DNA from: Sphingosinicella sp.
GTDB taxonomy: Bacteria > Pseudomonadota > Alphaproteobacteria > Sphingomonadales > Sphingomonadaceae
Assembly: GCA_013816585.1 (NCBI GenBank)
Contig: JACDEE010000002.1
Span: forward strand, 186,001 to 250,000
Direction of reading: 5' to 3'
DNA length: 64,000 nt
Positions 31,783-41,737 of the stretch are shown here, in pieces. Below the pieces are notes generated by a model. It worked only from the letters and a program-made list of their open reading frames with translations. It had not been told where the DNA came from and ran no database searches. Positions within the stretch are counted from its first letter, which is position 1. The number at the start of each line of letters is the position of its first letter. A program made the position numbers and the translations under genes.

Positions 31783-32493
31783 ATGTCGATAACGATCGCT
31801 CTCGTCGACGACGACCGCAACATCCTGACATCCGTCTCGATCGCGCTCCAGTCCGAAGGCTATGCGACCCGCGTCTATTCAGACGGCGAGGCGGCATTGA
31901 AGGCGCTGGTCGACAATCCGCCCGACCTCGCCGTCCTCGACGTCAAGATGCCGCGAATGGACGGAATGGAATTGCTGCGGCGGCTGCGCGAGAAAAGCAC
32001 GGTTCCAGTCATCTTCCTGACCTCCAAGGATGACGAACTCGACGAGGCGCTGGGACTCGCCATGGGTGCCGACGATTATATCGCCAAGCCCTTTTCGCAG
32101 CGCCTGCTGATAGCGCGGATCCGGGCTGTCCTGCGCCGAGCAGAAATGCGCGCCATCCCCGTCGGATCGGAGGAGCTAGCGGCCGAACCCTCGCAAATCG
32201 TCCGCGGCCGCCTGTCGATGGACCCGGCGCGGCACCGCGTTACGTGGGACGGGCACGACGTCACCCTCACCGTCACCGAATTCATGATCTTGGAAGCGTT
32301 GGCGCAGCGGCCCGGAGTGGTCAAATCGCGCAATCAGTTGATGGATGTCGCTTATCAGGATGACATCTATGTCGACGACCGTACCATCGACAGCCACATC
32401 AAACGGCTCCGGCGCAAGTTCCGCGCGGTCGATGACGAATTCAAGGCGATCGACACCCTTTACGGCGTCGGATACCGCTTTGGCGAGGAATGA
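31783..32493 (+). CDS. chvI: ChvI-type response regulator (OmpR/PhoB family)
   Basis: A 236-residue DNA-binding response regulator. The receiver domain (1-120) has the acidic pocket VDDDR (residues 8-12), the phosphoacceptor D53 in [12 protein letters not shown], and K102 in YIAKPF. The winged-helix output domain (about 140-235) ends [12 protein letters not shown]. In alphaproteobacteria ChvI with ChvG controls envelope, acid and central-metabolism genes. The chvG, hprK and rapZ genes follow directly on the same strand. Confidence 0.92.
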   Translation: MSITIALVDDDRNILTSVSIALQSEGYATRVYSDGEAALKALVDNPPDLAVLDVKMPRMDGMELLRRLREKSTVPVIFLTSKDDELDEALGLAMGADDYIAKPFSQRLLIARIRAVLRRAEMRAIPVGSEELAAEPSQIVRGRLSMDPARHRVTWDGHDVTLTVTEFMILEALAQRPGVVKSRNQLMDVAYQDDIYVDDRTIDSHIKRLRRKFRAVDDEFKAIDTLYGVGYRFGEE

Positions 32494-34039
32494 AGAAAGC
32501 CAGCTAAGGCTGCGCTGGTCGGGCAAGCTTTCCCTTACGCAGCGTATCCTCGCGGTGAACATCTTCGCGCTGGCGATCCTGGCCGGAAGCCTCTTCTATC
32601 TCGACAGTTTCCGCGCCCGTATCGTGTCCGACCGCCTGCAGCGCGCCCAGACCGAGGCGCGCCTTGTCGCCCAGTCGCTCGGTTTTGCCGACCGCGGCGC
32701 GCGCCCCGCCTTGCTTCGCAATCTCGGGCAGGTTTCAGGCACACGGCTCAGGATCTACCGGGCGGACGGCACCAAACAGATGGACAGTTGGAGCGGGACA
32801 TCGCCTACTTATGCTCTTCGCGATCCGGTCAAGGAGCCCTGGGACAAGGATATTGCCCGGCTACTCGACAATGGTTTCGACGCGATCGTCGGGGCAGAGC
32901 GCGCGCCCGACTTCGCTCCGCCGGATGTAGACACGCTGGATGCGTGGCCGGAGGCGCGAACGGCGCTCAGCACACGCGACTCCACCACGATGTTGCGCCG
33001 CGCCCCGGACAGCACGCCCTTCATATCCGCCGCCGCGCCCATTCCTTTGGATACGGAATCGGTGCTGTTGGTGACTTCCAATCCCCGCGACGTTCGAAAG
33101 ATCGTGCGGGGCGAGCGGCTGACGCTCGGCATCGTCCTGCTCGTGACGATCATATTATCGGTTTTGCTATCCCTGTTCCTGGCGCGAACCATCGCCATGC
33201 CCCTGCGTCACCTGGCACGCGCTGCGCTGCGGGTACGCCTTGGGCGCGCTCGCGAAGTTTCGGTGCCCCTACTCCCGGCACGCCGCGACGAGATCGGCTT
33301 GCTGGCAAGAGCGCTGCACGACATGACCCAGTCGCTGCGTCATCGGATCGATGCGACCGAAGCGTTTGCGGCGGACGTCACGCATGAACTCAAGAACCCC
33401 CTCGCGTCGCTGCGGTCCGCGGTAGACAGCCTCGACCGGGTCGAAGACCCCGCGCTTCGAGGCCAGTTGCTCGATGTGGTCCGTCAGGACGTCCGGCGCC
33501 TTGACAGGCTGATCGTCGATATTGCCGAGGTTTCGCGGCTGGATGCCGAATTATCGCGCGCCCGGTTCGAAACCGTCGATCTTGGAATGATGATCGAAGC
33601 GCTGCTGGGCGTCTGGGAACAACGTGCCGCCGAACGTTCGGTCCGCATGGCCTTCGCCCGGCCGAGGTCAGGAACCGCAGTTATCATGGGCGATGAATCG
33701 CGGATCGCGCGGGTGCTCGACAACTTGGTCGATAACGCCATTTCCTTCTCCCCCCCCGATGGCCTGGTGGAGATTGCCGCCACCAGCGTCGGAGATGAAG
33801 TGATCGTCAGCGTGGAAGATGAAGGCGCCGGCGTGCCGGAGGCCGTGCGTGAGGCCATCTTTAACCGTTTCCATAGCATCAGGCCCGATAGCGAGGATTT
33901 CGGCCGCCATTCCGGCCTTGGCCTTGCGATCGCCAAGGCGATCGTGGAGGGCCATGACGGGCAGATAGAGGCCGAGGACCGGCATGACGGACGTTCCGGC
34001 GCTCGTTTCGTGATCAGCTTTCCGGGGATGAATGAATGA
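32480..34039 (+). CDS. chvG: ChvG-type sensor histidine kinase
   Basis: A 519-residue membrane kinase partnered with ChvI. The start is taken as TTG 32480, inside the 3' end of chvI, because homologous sequence ([16 protein letters not shown]) begins there; earlier in-frame codons read chvI out of frame, and the next start at 32556 would lose this segment. Two transmembrane helices (about residues 25-45 and 215-240) flank a periplasmic sensor of about 170 residues. A HAMP region follows, then the H-box [13 protein letters not shown] and ATPase motifs [18 protein letters not shown] and [10 protein letters not shown]. It overlaps hprK by 4 bases. Confidence 0.9.
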   Translation: MARNEESQLRLRWSGKLSLTQRILAVNIFALAILAGSLFYLDSFRARIVSDRLQRAQTEARLVAQSLGFADRGARPALLRNLGQVSGTRLRIYRADGTKQMDSWSGTSPTYALRDPVKEPWDKDIARLLDNGFDAIVGAERAPDFAPPDVDTLDAWPEARTALSTRDSTTMLRRAPDSTPFISAAAPIPLDTESVLLVTSNPRDVRKIVRGERLTLGIVLLVTIILSVLLSLFLARTIAMPLRHLARAALRVRLGRAREVSVPLLPARRDEIGLLARALHDMTQSLRHRIDATEAFAADVTHELKNPLASLRSAVDSLDRVEDPALRGQLLDVVRQDVRRLDRLIVDIAEVSRLDAELSRARFETVDLGMMIEALLGVWEQRAAERSVRMAFARPRSGTAVIMGDESRIARVLDNLVDNAISFSPPDGLVEIAATSVGDEVIVSVEDEGAGVPEAVREAIFNRFHSIRPDSEDFGRHSGLGLAIAKAIVEGHDGQIEAEDRHDGRSGARFVISFPGMNE

Positions 34040-34476
34040 ACAACAAATCCTTGTCTTCGGAGACGCTTCACGTCTCCTGCGTGGCGGTGAAGGGTCGCGC
34101 GGTCCTGATCTCGGGCCGTTCGGGCTCGGGAAAATCGGACCTTGCGCTTCGCCTGATCGATCGCGGCGCACTGTTGGTGAGCGATGATTATACGATGGTG
34201 CGCCGGGTGGACGGGCGCCTGCTCGCCAACGCCCCTGAAAATATCCAGGGAAAGATCGAGGTCAGGGGCATCGGATTGTTGGAATTCGAGACTGCCAGCG
34301 ACATGCCAATATGCCTGGTGGTCGACCTCGACCGCGACGTCGAACGCCTGCCTCCCGAACGTGAAATGATGAAGATTGCGGGCGTTTCGGTGCCGCTGGT
34401 CGCGGCCAATGCGCTTGAGGCCTCTGCGCCCGTCAAGGTAGAAGCGGCGCTCCATCATTTCGGGTTGCGCCCTTAA
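34036..34476 (+). CDS. hprK: HPr kinase/phosphorylase, short alphaproteobacterial form
   Basis: HprK phosphorylates HPr on serine 46. At 146 residues it is about half the length of the Firmicutes enzyme and contains only the kinase core. The P-loop is GRSGSGKS (residues 27-34), and the HprK signature appears as IEVRGIGLLEF (about 75-85). LVSDDY (about 47-52) supplies the acidic residues. The N-terminal domain of classical HprK is absent. It starts with an ATGA overlap on chvG and is followed immediately by rapZ. Confidence 0.9.
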   Translation: MNNKSLSSETLHVSCVAVKGRAVLISGRSGSGKSDLALRLIDRGALLVSDDYTMVRRVDGRLLANAPENIQGKIEVRGIGLLEFETASDMPICLVVDLDRDVERLPPEREMMKIAGVSVPLVAANALEASAPVKVEAALHHFGLRP

Positions 34477-35406
34477 ATGCCGTCCAATTCCACTCCGAAA
34501 CGAATCCTGCTGGTGACGGGCCTTTCGGGAGCGGGAAAATCCACCGTTTTGCGGACGCTGGAGGATTCGGGATGGGAAGTGGTGGACAACCTCCCTTTGT
34601 CCTTGCTCGAACATCTGCTTTCCACGCCCCTTTCGGAAGCCGTTTCCAAAGCCGGAAGGCCACTGGCGATCGGCGTTGACAGCCGGACCCGGGATTTTGA
34701 CGCCAGCCGGATCGTGCAGCAGGTCGAAAACCTCGGCAGCGGCAGCGTCTTTCCAGTGGAAACGCTCTATCTCGATTGCGCCGGCTCCGAATTGCTGCGC
34801 CGTTATTCGGAAACTCGGCGGCGCCATCCGTTGGCGTCCGATCGCCCCGCTACCGACGGAATCGCCGCCGAACGCGAACTGATGGAGCCTTTGAAACGGC
34901 TTGCCGATTATCTGATCGACACCACCGACAGCGATCCCAACCTCCTCCAGCAACAGATCCGCCAGCGCTTCGGGACGGCGGGAGCTTCGCCTAATCTGCA
35001 AATCATGTCGTTCGGCTTTGCCCGGGGCCTTCCGCGCAACGCGGATAATGTGTTCGACATGCGCTTTTTGAAAAACCCGCATTGGCAGGACGAATTGCGG
35101 CCGCTGACCGGGCTTGATCCCGCCATCGGCGACTATATCGCGTCCGACGAAAGCTATGCCGAAGCGGTGGCGCGGATCGAGGAATTGATTCTCCTGCTCC
35201 TTCCCCGTTATTTTCATGAGGGAAAATCCTATATCTCGATCGCATTTGGCTGTACGGGGGGGCGCCATCGCTCGGTCCACATCGCGGAACGGGTGGCGGC
35301 ACGGTTGCGCGAAGCGGGATTTTCGCCCACGGTCGAACATAGAGACCTCGGGTCGTTCCCGCGCGACGAGATCGAGGCCGCCCAGCGGGCGGAAGTGGAA
35401 GATTAG
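34477..35406 (+). CDS. rapZ: RapZ-family nucleotide-binding protein (RNase adapter)
   Basis: The 309-residue protein binds nucleotides and, in enterobacteria, directs RNase E to the GlmZ small RNA; in alphaproteobacteria the target is not established. The P-loop is GLSGAGKS (15-22), the second nucleotide motif is ALGVDSRTRDF-like (IGVDSRTRDFD near 65), and the C-terminal domain carries FGCTGGRHRSVHIAE and the Rx-type end. Its ATG directly follows the hprK stop with no gap. Linkage to PTS genes is common. Confidence 0.93.
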   Translation: MPSNSTPKRILLVTGLSGAGKSTVLRTLEDSGWEVVDNLPLSLLEHLLSTPLSEAVSKAGRPLAIGVDSRTRDFDASRIVQQVENLGSGSVFPVETLYLDCAGSELLRRYSETRRRHPLASDRPATDGIAAERELMEPLKRLADYLIDTTDSDPNLLQQQIRQRFGTAGASPNLQIMSFGFARGLPRNADNVFDMRFLKNPHWQDELRPLTGLDPAIGDYIASDESYAEAVARIEELILLLLPRYFHEGKSYISIAFGCTGGRHRSVHIAERVAARLREAGFSPTVEHRDLGSFPRDEIEAAQRAEVED

Positions 35407-35421
35407 ATCCAAGGTGTATCG

Positions 35422-35826
35422 ATGATCGGTTTGGTGCTTGTGACGCACGGTCGGCTTGCGTCGGAATTCGTCACTGCCATGGAGCATGTCGTTGGTCCGC
35501 AGGAGCGGATCGAGGCGATCTGTATTGGTCCTGATGATGACATGGAGGCGCGCCGCGACGATATTTCGGCGGCGATCGCTAAAGTGGAAACGGGCAAAGG
35601 TGTGATCATCCTCACCGATCTGTTCGGGGGGACCCCGTCGAACCTTGCCATATCGCTGATGAAATCCGAAAATATCGAGGTCATAGCCGGCGTTAATCTG
35701 CCGATGCTGATCCGGCTGGAGGGCGCGCGCAAGATCATGGGCGTCAAGGCCGCGGTAGCGGCCGCGCGCGAAGCGGGACGTAAATATATCTCGGTCGCAT
35801 CCGAGATATTGGGTGAGACCGTCTGA
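35422..35826 (+). CDS. PTS EIIA component, mannose family (regulatory)
   Basis: The 134-residue EIIA-Man domain starts MIGLVLVTHGRLASEF; the phosphorylated histidine is H9 in VTHGR. TDLFGGTPSNLA (about 68-79) and GVNLPMLIRL (about 92-101) are family blocks. No sugar permease (EIIB/EIIC) is nearby, so it is most likely the terminal phosphate acceptor of a regulatory PTS rather than part of a transporter. It is followed 2 bp later by HPr. Confidence 0.9.
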   Translation: MIGLVLVTHGRLASEFVTAMEHVVGPQERIEAICIGPDDDMEARRDDISAAIAKVETGKGVIILTDLFGGTPSNLAISLMKSENIEVIAGVNLPMLIRLEGARKIMGVKAAVAAAREAGRKYISVASEILGETV

Positions 35827-35828
35827 AC

Positions 35829-36095
35829 GTGGCAAGCCGGACCGTCGACGTCCTGAACAAGCGCGGACTTCATGCCCGCGCCAGCGCCAAATTCGTGACG
35901 CTCGCGGCGAGTCAGTCCGCAGCGATCGAGGTGGAAAAGGATGGCTCGAAAGTCTGCGGCACCTCGATCATGGGGTTGATGATGCTGGGCGCCGCATTGG
36001 GTGACAAGATCACGATCAGCGCCGAGGGTGAAGGTGCCGAGCAGGCCGTCGCCGCGCTGGCGGAATTGGTCGAGGCTCGCTTCGGCGAGGAATGA
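35829..36095 (+). CDS. ptsH: HPr phosphocarrier protein
   Basis: An 88-residue HPr from GTG 35829. Histidine 15 in KRGLHARASAKF takes phosphate from enzyme I, and serine 46 in GTSIMGLMML is the HprK site, so both regulatory sites are intact. Enzyme I (ptsP/ptsI) is not in this window. Together with the adjacent EIIA and hprK it forms the regulatory PTS typical of alphaproteobacteria. The next gene starts at TTG 1 bp after the stop. Confidence 0.94.
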   Translation: MASRTVDVLNKRGLHARASAKFVTLAASQSAAIEVEKDGSKVCGTSIMGLMMLGAALGDKITISAEGEGAEQAVAALAELVEARFGEE

Positions 36096-36096
36096 T

Positions 36097-36894
36097 TTGC
36101 CCCGCGAGATCACCGCATTTTCCAATCCGCTGGTGAAACAGGTTCGAGGGCTTCGGGAAAAGAAGAATCGCCGCGCCGAGGGCCTGTTTCTGGCCGAGGG
36201 CTTGCGGATCCTGACCGAGGCGCGCGAAGCCGGCTTCCTGCCCGAGCTAACATTCTACGCTTCCGGCGCCGCGCACCCCCTGCTCGACCAACTAATAGCG
36301 GAGGCGGAGGCCGGCGGCGGCGAGGCAATCGAAACTACTTCCGACATCCTGCACAAGATATCCGGCAAGGATAATCCACAGATAGTGCTCGGAGTCTACA
36401 AGGCCTTCCCAACCGACCTGGACCTTATCGACCGCGGCAAGGCGGATTTGTGGATCGTGGCCCAGGCGCTACGGGATCCGGGCAATCTCGGCACCATCCT
36501 TCGCACCGGCGATGCGGTCGGCGCCGGCGGTCTTATCCTGGTAGACGATTGCGCCGATCCCTTTTCGGTCGAGGCCGTCAGGGCCTCGATGGGCGCCCTG
36601 TTCACGCAAAAGATCGCGATGGCTTCCTGGCCGGACTTCATAGCCTGGCTGCGCGCGGGTGAAGGCGAGCTGATCGGCACCAGCCTCAATTCGAGCCAGG
36701 ATTACCAGCAGCCGCGCTACCGCACACCCGCCTTCCTTCTGGTGGGCAACGAGGCGCAGGGCTTACCGGCGGAATATGAGGCCGAATGCGACACGCTGGT
36801 GAAGATACCTATGCTCGGAAAGGCCGACAGCCTCAACGCGGCCGTGGCGACCGCGGTTACGGCTTATGAAATTATCAATCAGTGGCGGCGATAG
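36097..36894 (+). CDS. SpoU/TrmH-family RNA 2'-O-methyltransferase
   Basis: A 265-residue RNA ribose methyltransferase with the SPOUT trefoil-knot. The start is TTG 36097, giving MPREITAFSNPLVKQVRGL; GAGGA lies 6 bases upstream, and the earlier in-frame start only reads ptsH out of frame. The N-terminal substrate-binding domain (about 1-95) contains LREKKNRRAEGLFLAEG. The SpoU motifs are ALRDPGNLGTILRT, LVGNEAQGLP and GKADSLNAAVATAV. Whether it modifies 23S rRNA or tRNA is not decided. It is translationally close to ptsH. Confidence 0.88.
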   Translation: MPREITAFSNPLVKQVRGLREKKNRRAEGLFLAEGLRILTEAREAGFLPELTFYASGAAHPLLDQLIAEAEAGGGEAIETTSDILHKISGKDNPQIVLGVYKAFPTDLDLIDRGKADLWIVAQALRDPGNLGTILRTGDAVGAGGLILVDDCADPFSVEAVRASMGALFTQKIAMASWPDFIAWLRAGEGELIGTSLNSSQDYQQPRYRTPAFLLVGNEAQGLPAEYEAECDTLVKIPMLGKADSLNAAVATAVTAYEIINQWRR

Positions 36895-36953
36895 TGGGGA
36901 ACGATTGACACGCTCAGCCGCGGGAGGGCCACTTGGAACGGACCGGAGTGAAC

Positions 36954-37331
36954 ATGCCCAGATGGCCGGCCTATCTGATGCTCGCCGCCGCCGCGGCCTG
37001 CGCCTATCCCGCCGTAACTACTGACGCCCCGGCCCCGGGAAATTATCGCGCTCTTGGCCAGGAGCCCGGCTGGAACCTGATTATCGCCGACGGCCGGATC
37101 GACTATGTGGGCGATTATGGCGAGACCAAGATCAATGTCGCCAGGCCCGCGCCTCGCACGACTTTCAACGGCCATCGTTACGAAACGGCGCGGCTGATCG
37201 TCGATGTCACCCACACGCGCTGCAACGATTCGATGAGCGGCCATGGCTACGCCGACACCGTCGCCGTGACGGCGGACGGCAAGAATGTTCACGGGTGCGG
37301 CGGCACGAGACGTACCGACTGGGATATGTGA
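36954..37331 (+). CDS. Small lipoprotein, COG3650-like
   Basis: A 125-residue protein starting at ATG 36954, with GGAG 6 bases upstream; a TTG at 36933 is less likely. The signal ends in a lipobox (AAAAC, cysteine about residue 16). The mature part YRALGQEPGWNLIIADGRIDYVGDYGE resembles the COG3650 group of small envelope proteins, with two conserved-looking cysteines (THTRCNDSMSG and VHGCGG) that may form a disulfide. Function is unknown. It is convergent with rmuC. Confidence 0.65.
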   Translation: MPRWPAYLMLAAAAACAYPAVTTDAPAPGNYRALGQEPGWNLIIADGRIDYVGDYGETKINVARPAPRTTFNGHRYETARLIVDVTHTRCNDSMSGHGYADTVAVTADGKNVHGCGGTRRTDWDM

Positions 37332-37350
37332 GGAGTTACGCGAAAGTCGC

Positions 37351-38676
37351 TTATTCGGCAGCTTCCGCGATATCGCTCGAAGACAATTTGGTTAGGCTAC
37401 GCGTCCCGATCTCGACCATCGGGAGAGGCTCGATCACCTTCCCGCCCGTTTCCACCTTCAGCGTTTCGAACCGCTTGGCCTGGGTCATGACCTGGCTTTC
37501 CAGGCTTCCGACGAAATCATTATAAGCCCCAGTGGCCTGATTGAGACTGCGCCCCAGTTTGGCGACATGCGCGCCCATCACCGAAAGCCTGCGGTAAAGC
37601 TCCTTGCCAACCTCGGCGACCTCTTTGGCCTGAGCCGCCAGTGTTTCCTGCCGCCACATGCCAGCCATGATCTTTGCCAGCGCCAGCATGTTGATGGTGG
37701 ACGCGATGATCACTCCGTTCTTGAAGGCGCTTTCGATCAGGTCCGGTGCCCGTTCGGCGGCCGCGGAAAGGAAATGCTCGCCCGGCACGAACATGATGAC
37801 GAAATCGGGCGATAGATCGAACTGCCGCCAATACCCTTTGCGCCCAAGATCACTGGCATAGCTCCTCATCGCGGCGGCATGCCGCAGCAGATGATCGGCG
37901 CGTAGAGCCTCGTCTTCCTCATCGAAAGCCTGTTCGAACGCGACCAGCGGGCATTTCACATCGACCACGATGCATCTTTTGCCCGGCAGGTTGATCACGC
38001 AATCGGGCCGAAGCTGCCTTTCGCCGTCGCTGACCGTGGCCTGCAGCGTGAAATCGACATTTTCGGCAAGTCCCGCAGATTCGAGAATGGTCCGCAACTG
38101 CTCCTCACCCCAACGGCCCCGCGCCTTGGGGCTGGAGCGCATGACGTTGGCGAGCCGCTGTGTCTCCCGGCGGACATGCTCATTGCCCTGGGTCAGCTGG
38201 GCCACGGCTTCGCGCAGGGATTCATAGCTGCCGACGCGCTCTTTCTCGACCTTGCTGAGTCCTTCCTCGTAGCGTTTGAGCGTGGCTTCGACGGGCTGGA
38301 GCAGGGCCTTCAATTTCTCCTCGCTCTTTTCACCCGCTTGGTTGAAGCGCGCGTCGGCGCGTTCGAGGAAATGTTTTTGGGCATCCTGGAGCAGCTTGGC
38401 GCCCACCTCACTGAACTGGGCCGCCAGCAAATCCTTCGCCTCGGTCAATTCCTTCAGCCGAATGTCGAAATTGCGCGCGTCGGCCTGCAGCCCCGCCAAT
38501 TCGCGCTGTGCCTCGTCACGTTCGCCAGTGACGGCGCCCAGCGATTGCCGAAGATAATCGGCGGTCCTGGCCCGTTCTTCAGCCAAAGCAGCGGACTGGC
38601 GGCTCCCGACGAACCAGCCGAGGCCCAGTCCCGCAGCCAGCAGCACGCCGCCAACAAGCAAGAATGATAGATCCAT
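37351..38676 (-). CDS. rmuC: RmuC-family DNA recombination protein
   Basis: RmuC-type proteins limit inversions between short inverted repeats; biochemically they are unproven. The 441 residues contain an N-terminal membrane anchor (about 3-22), a long coiled coil (about 35-185), and a nuclease-like domain. The latter has RGRWGEEQLRTILE and the PD-(D/E)XK-like pattern RPDCVINLPGKRCIVVDVKCP. MLALAKIMAGMWRQE is also typical. It is downstream of def on the same strand. Confidence 0.9.
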   Translation of the reverse strand: MDLSFLLVGGVLLAAGLGLGWFVGSRQSAALAEERARTADYLRQSLGAVTGERDEAQRELAGLQADARNFDIRLKELTEAKDLLAAQFSEVGAKLLQDAQKHFLERADARFNQAGEKSEEKLKALLQPVEATLKRYEEGLSKVEKERVGSYESLREAVAQLTQGNEHVRRETQRLANVMRSSPKARGRWGEEQLRTILESAGLAENVDFTLQATVSDGERQLRPDCVINLPGKRCIVVDVKCPLVAFEQAFDEEDEALRADHLLRHAAAMRSYASDLGRKGYWRQFDLSPDFVIMFVPGEHFLSAAAERAPDLIESAFKNGVIIASTINMLALAKIMAGMWRQETLAAQAKEVAEVGKELYRRLSVMGAHVAKLGRSLNQATGAYNDFVGSLESQVMTQAKRFETLKVETGGKVIEPLPMVEIGTRSLTKLSSSDIAEAAE

Positions 38677-38787
38677 GACGTCAATCCGATCCCAGAACGA
38701 AAAGCGAACTTAGAGCAGGCTTTCCCTACACCCAAGGGAAGTTCGGAGACGAAGGTGTCATCGTTTGCGGCAAGTAGCAGTGCTTGA

Positions 38788-38802
38788 CAGGCGCGCCGCC
38801 TG
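38788..38802. terminator. Short hairpin downstream of def
   Basis: CAGGCG (38788-38793) and CGCCTG (38797-38802) form a perfect 6-bp stem with a 3-base loop, 7 bases past the def stop codon. No T-run follows on the minus strand, so it is a weak terminator candidate. Confidence 0.35.
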
Positions 38803-38808
38803 ACTGGG

Positions 38809-39348
38809 TCAAGCGGCCAGTTTTGTGCGCTCTTTCCGTTGCTTGGCCAGTTTCTTTAACACCATCTCCCGCTTCAGGCGGGAGAGATGGTCGATAAAGA
38901 GGATGCCTTCGAGATGATCCATTTCATGCTGGAGGCAGATGGCCAGAAGGCCGTCCAGTTCCTCTTCGTGGCTCTGGCCATTCTCATCCAGCCACCGGGC
39001 GAGAACCTGGTCCGGTCGCTCGACATCGGCATATTGGTCGGGAATCGAAAGGCAGCCCTCGCTGTAGAGCTGGACGGTCTCAGATTCTTCGACGATTTCG
39101 GGGTTGATGAAGACCAGGGGCTCGCGGACGGGCTCGCCTCCCTCCTCTTCCGGCTCCTGCAGGTCGATGACAAGTATGCGCTTGGGAACGCCGACCTGGA
39201 TCGCGGCAAGGCCGATGCCGGGCGCCGCATACATGGTTTCAAACATGTCAGCGATCAGCGCACGGATTTCGTCCGTCACCTCATCCACGGGTGAAGAAAT
39301 CTGCCGAAGCAGCGGATCGGGAGTCTCGATAATCGGGAGCAAAGCCAT
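38809..39348 (-). CDS. def: Peptide deformylase
   Basis: The iron-dependent enzyme removes the formyl group from nascent proteins. The 179-residue protein starts at ATG 39348 (MALLPIIETPDPLL); a TTG 9 bases upstream is less likely. All three motifs are present: GIGLAAIQVG (motif 1), EGCLSIPDQ with the metal cysteine (motif 2), and QHEMDHLEG with two metal histidines and the catalytic glutamate (motif 3). It lies 59 bp downstream of recR; its partner fmt is nearby on the opposite strand. Confidence 0.95.
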   Translation of the reverse strand: MALLPIIETPDPLLRQISSPVDEVTDEIRALIADMFETMYAAPGIGLAAIQVGVPKRILVIDLQEPEEEGGEPVREPLVFINPEIVEESETVQLYSEGCLSIPDQYADVERPDQVLARWLDENGQSHEEELDGLLAICLQHEMDHLEGILFIDHLSRLKREMVLKKLAKQRKERTKLAA

Positions 39349-39407
39349 GTTCTTCAAGTAGGATTTTCGGCGCTTTTCGTCAAGATTGGCGCGGCTCTGA
39401 ACTGGGC

Positions 39408-40004
39408 TCAGGCCACAGGCCGCCGAGCCCGCAAAGCCTGGGCGAGCGTGCCTTCGTCGAGATAGTCGAGCTCGCCACCCACCGGCAGCCCGTGCGCAAG
39501 CTGAGTGATCCGAACCGGGAATCCCTCCAGCCTCTCAGCCAGATAATGGGCGGTGGTCTGCCCTTCCAGCGTGGCGTTCATCGCCAGCACTACTTCATCC
39601 ACCCCGCCTTCGGACAGGCGAGCGATCAGCCGATCGATGGTAAGATCTTCGGGACGCACCCCTTCCATCGCCGAAAGCCGTCCGCCAAGAACGTGGAATC
39701 GGCCCGGAAAGAGCCGCGAGCGATCCAGCGCCCAGAGGTCCGAAACTTCCTCTACCACACAGAGCAGCCGCGGATCACGCTGGGCATCGGTGCAGACGCT
39801 GCACGGATCGATCGTGTCGACGTTGCCGCAGGTGCCGCAGATGGCCAGATTCTCGTTCACCCGTTCGAGCGCGCGAAGCAATGGCGTCATGGCCGCCTCG
39901 CGTTTCTTCAGCAAATGGAGCACGGCGCGGCGGGCCGAACGCGGCCCGAGGCCCGGGAGCCGTGCCAGCGCTTGCGTCAAAGTCTCGATTTCGGGGGAAG
40001 CCAT
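39408..40004 (-). CDS. recR: Recombination protein RecR
   Basis: RecR acts with RecO and RecF to load RecA at gaps. The 198 residues contain the N-terminal helix-hairpin-helix ([18 protein letters not shown]), the four-cysteine zinc finger at C56, C59, C68 and C71, and a Toprim domain (about 78-175; [36 protein letters not shown]). The C-terminal [18 protein letters not shown] is typical. It is divergent from fmt with 66 bp between. Confidence 0.95.
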   Translation of the reverse strand: MASPEIETLTQALARLPGLGPRSARRAVLHLLKKREAAMTPLLRALERVNENLAICGTCGNVDTIDPCSVCTDAQRDPRLLCVVEEVSDLWALDRSRLFPGRFHVLGGRLSAMEGVRPEDLTIDRLIARLSEGGVDEVVLAMNATLEGQTTAHYLAERLEGFPVRITQLAHGLPVGGELDYLDEGTLAQALRARRPVA

Positions 40005-40070
40005 GCCAAAGAGGCATATGGGCTTGAGGCTCCGCTTGCCAAGCGCATTCGAGCGGATAAGGCTTCAACG

Positions 40071-40976
40071 ATGCGCATCGCTTTCATGGGAACCCCGGAA
40101 TTCGCCGTACCGACGCTCGACGCGTTGGTCGCGGCGGGACATGAGCTGGCGGCGGTTTACAGCCAGCCTCCCCGCCCGGCCGGGAGAGGCAAGGGCCTGC
40201 GGCCATCGCCTGTCCAGGCCAGGGCCGAGGCGCTGGGTATCGAGGTCAGGACTCCTTCAACTCTGCGCGGCGAGGCCGAACGAAGCGATTTCGCCGCCCT
40301 CGACGTCGATGTGGCGGTCGTTGCTGCCTACGGCCTGATTCTGCCGACCCCAATCCTCGAGGCCCCGAAACGGGGCTGCCTCAACGTTCACGGCTCCATT
40401 CTCCCACGCTGGCGGGGCGCCGCGCCAATACACCGCGCGATCCTGGCGGGCGACGGCGAGACCGGAATCACGATTATGGGGATGGAGCGGGGCCTGGACA
40501 CGGGGCCTATCTATGCGGTTCGGCGAACCTCGATTGACGGCAAGACGGCGGGCGAATTGACCGAAGAGCTTGCCGCCATCGGGGCGGCGATGATGGTCGA
40601 TGTGCTGGACAGGCTTCCTTCCCTCACCCCTGAGCCGCAGCCCGAAGACGGGATCACCTACGCGGCGAAGATCGAAAAAGAGGAAGCGCGCCTCGATTTC
40701 ACGCAGGCCGCCGCTGCCGTCGAGCGGCAAATCAGGGCCTTCAATCCCGCGCCAGGCGCTTTCTTCGAATTTCAATCGGAGCGGATCAAGATCCTCACGG
40801 CGGTGATAGGGGATTTGGAGGGTGAGCCGGGCCTGGTGCTCGATCACGGCCTCGCCATCGCCTGCGGGGAGGGATCGATCGTACCCGGCCTGGTCCAGCG
40901 CGCGGGCCGCGGCGTCATGGCGCCATCGGAAATGCTGCGCGGCTTCGTCATTCCGGCGGGAACGAAGCTGGCATGA
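40071..40976 (+). CDS. fmt: Methionyl-tRNA formyltransferase
   Basis: Fmt formylates Met-tRNA(fMet) for initiation, counterpart of the nearby def. The 301-residue protein starts [16 protein letters not shown] at ATG 40071. The catalytic region reads [21 protein letters not shown] (histidine and asparagine), and [10 protein letters not shown] is conserved. The C-terminal OB-like domain begins near 205 ([17 protein letters not shown]). It overlaps truA by 4 bases (ATGA). Confidence 0.95.
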   Translation: MRIAFMGTPEFAVPTLDALVAAGHELAAVYSQPPRPAGRGKGLRPSPVQARAEALGIEVRTPSTLRGEAERSDFAALDVDVAVVAAYGLILPTPILEAPKRGCLNVHGSILPRWRGAAPIHRAILAGDGETGITIMGMERGLDTGPIYAVRRTSIDGKTAGELTEELAAIGAAMMVDVLDRLPSLTPEPQPEDGITYAAKIEKEEARLDFTQAAAAVERQIRAFNPAPGAFFEFQSERIKILTAVIGDLEGEPGLVLDHGLAIACGEGSIVPGLVQRAGRGVMAPSEMLRGFVIPAGTKLA

Positions 40977-41737
40977 CCCGATTTCGCCTCATCATCGAAT
41001 ATGATGGCCGGCCCTTCATGGGCTGGCAGCGGCAGCCGCATGGCCCCACGGTGCAGCAGGCCGTCGAGGCCGCCATCTTTGCAATTACGGGCGAGCGTGC
41101 TGTGTTGCATGCGGCTGGGCGAACCGATGCCGGGGTTCATGCGCTCGCCATGGCGGTGCATGTGGACGTCCAGCGACCGATAAGCGCGTTCCGCCTGACC
41201 GATGCCATCAATGCCAAGCTCCGGCCGCAGCCGGTTGCGATCCTGTCGGCCGAGGAAGTGCCCCAGGATTTCCACGCCCGGTTCAGCTGCATCGGCCGCC
41301 GCTATCTGTACCGCATCATCAATCGCCGGTCGCCCCTGGCCTTGGAGGCGGGCCGCGCCTGGCGAATTCCGGTGGTGCTGCACGCCGACGCCATGCACAA
41401 GGCGGCGCAGCTTCTGATCGGAAGTCATGACTTCACGACCTTCCGCTCCGCCCATTGCCAGTCACAAAGCCCGGTAAAGACGCTCGACCGCCTGACGGTC
41501 AGGCGATTGGGCGACAAGATCGAAATCGAAGCGGCCGCGCGTTCCTTCTTGCACCATCAGGTCCGCTCGATGGTGGGGTGCCTGCAGCTGGTCGGCCGCG
41601 GCAGATGGTCAGCCAGGGACCTGAAACAGGCGCTGGAAGCTAAGGACCGGGCCGCTCTGGGCCTGAACGCGCCGCCTGACGGGCTTTATTTCGTGGAAGC
41701 GCTCTACGAGACGCCGACAACCGTTTCACGCGCCTGA
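40973..41737 (+). CDS. truA: tRNA pseudouridine(38-40) synthase
   Basis: TruA isomerises uridines 38-40 in many tRNAs. The 254-residue protein contains the catalytic aspartate in [12 protein letters not shown] (about residue 51), preceded by [16 protein letters not shown], then GRRYLYRI and [14 protein letters not shown]. It is coupled to fmt by an ATGA overlap, and its last 34 bases overlap the 3' end of the convergent decarboxylase gene. Confidence 0.95.
   Translation: MTRFRLIIEYDGRPFMGWQRQPHGPTVQQAVEAAIFAITGERAVLHAAGRTDAGVHALAMAVHVDVQRPISAFRLTDAINAKLRPQPVAILSAEEVPQDFHARFSCIGRRYLYRIINRRSPLALEAGRAWRIPVVLHADAMHKAAQLLIGSHDFTTFRSAHCQSQSPVKTLDRLTVRRLGDKIEIEAAARSFLHHQVRSMVGCLQLVGRGRWSARDLKQALEAKDRAALGLNAPPDGLYFVEALYETPTTVSRA

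Noticed and set aside
33484-35835. Very long minus-strand frame opposite chvG, hprK, rapZ and EIIA
   Set aside because: Four well-supported plus-strand genes occupy the region; the antisense translation is compositionally biased and unlike any family.
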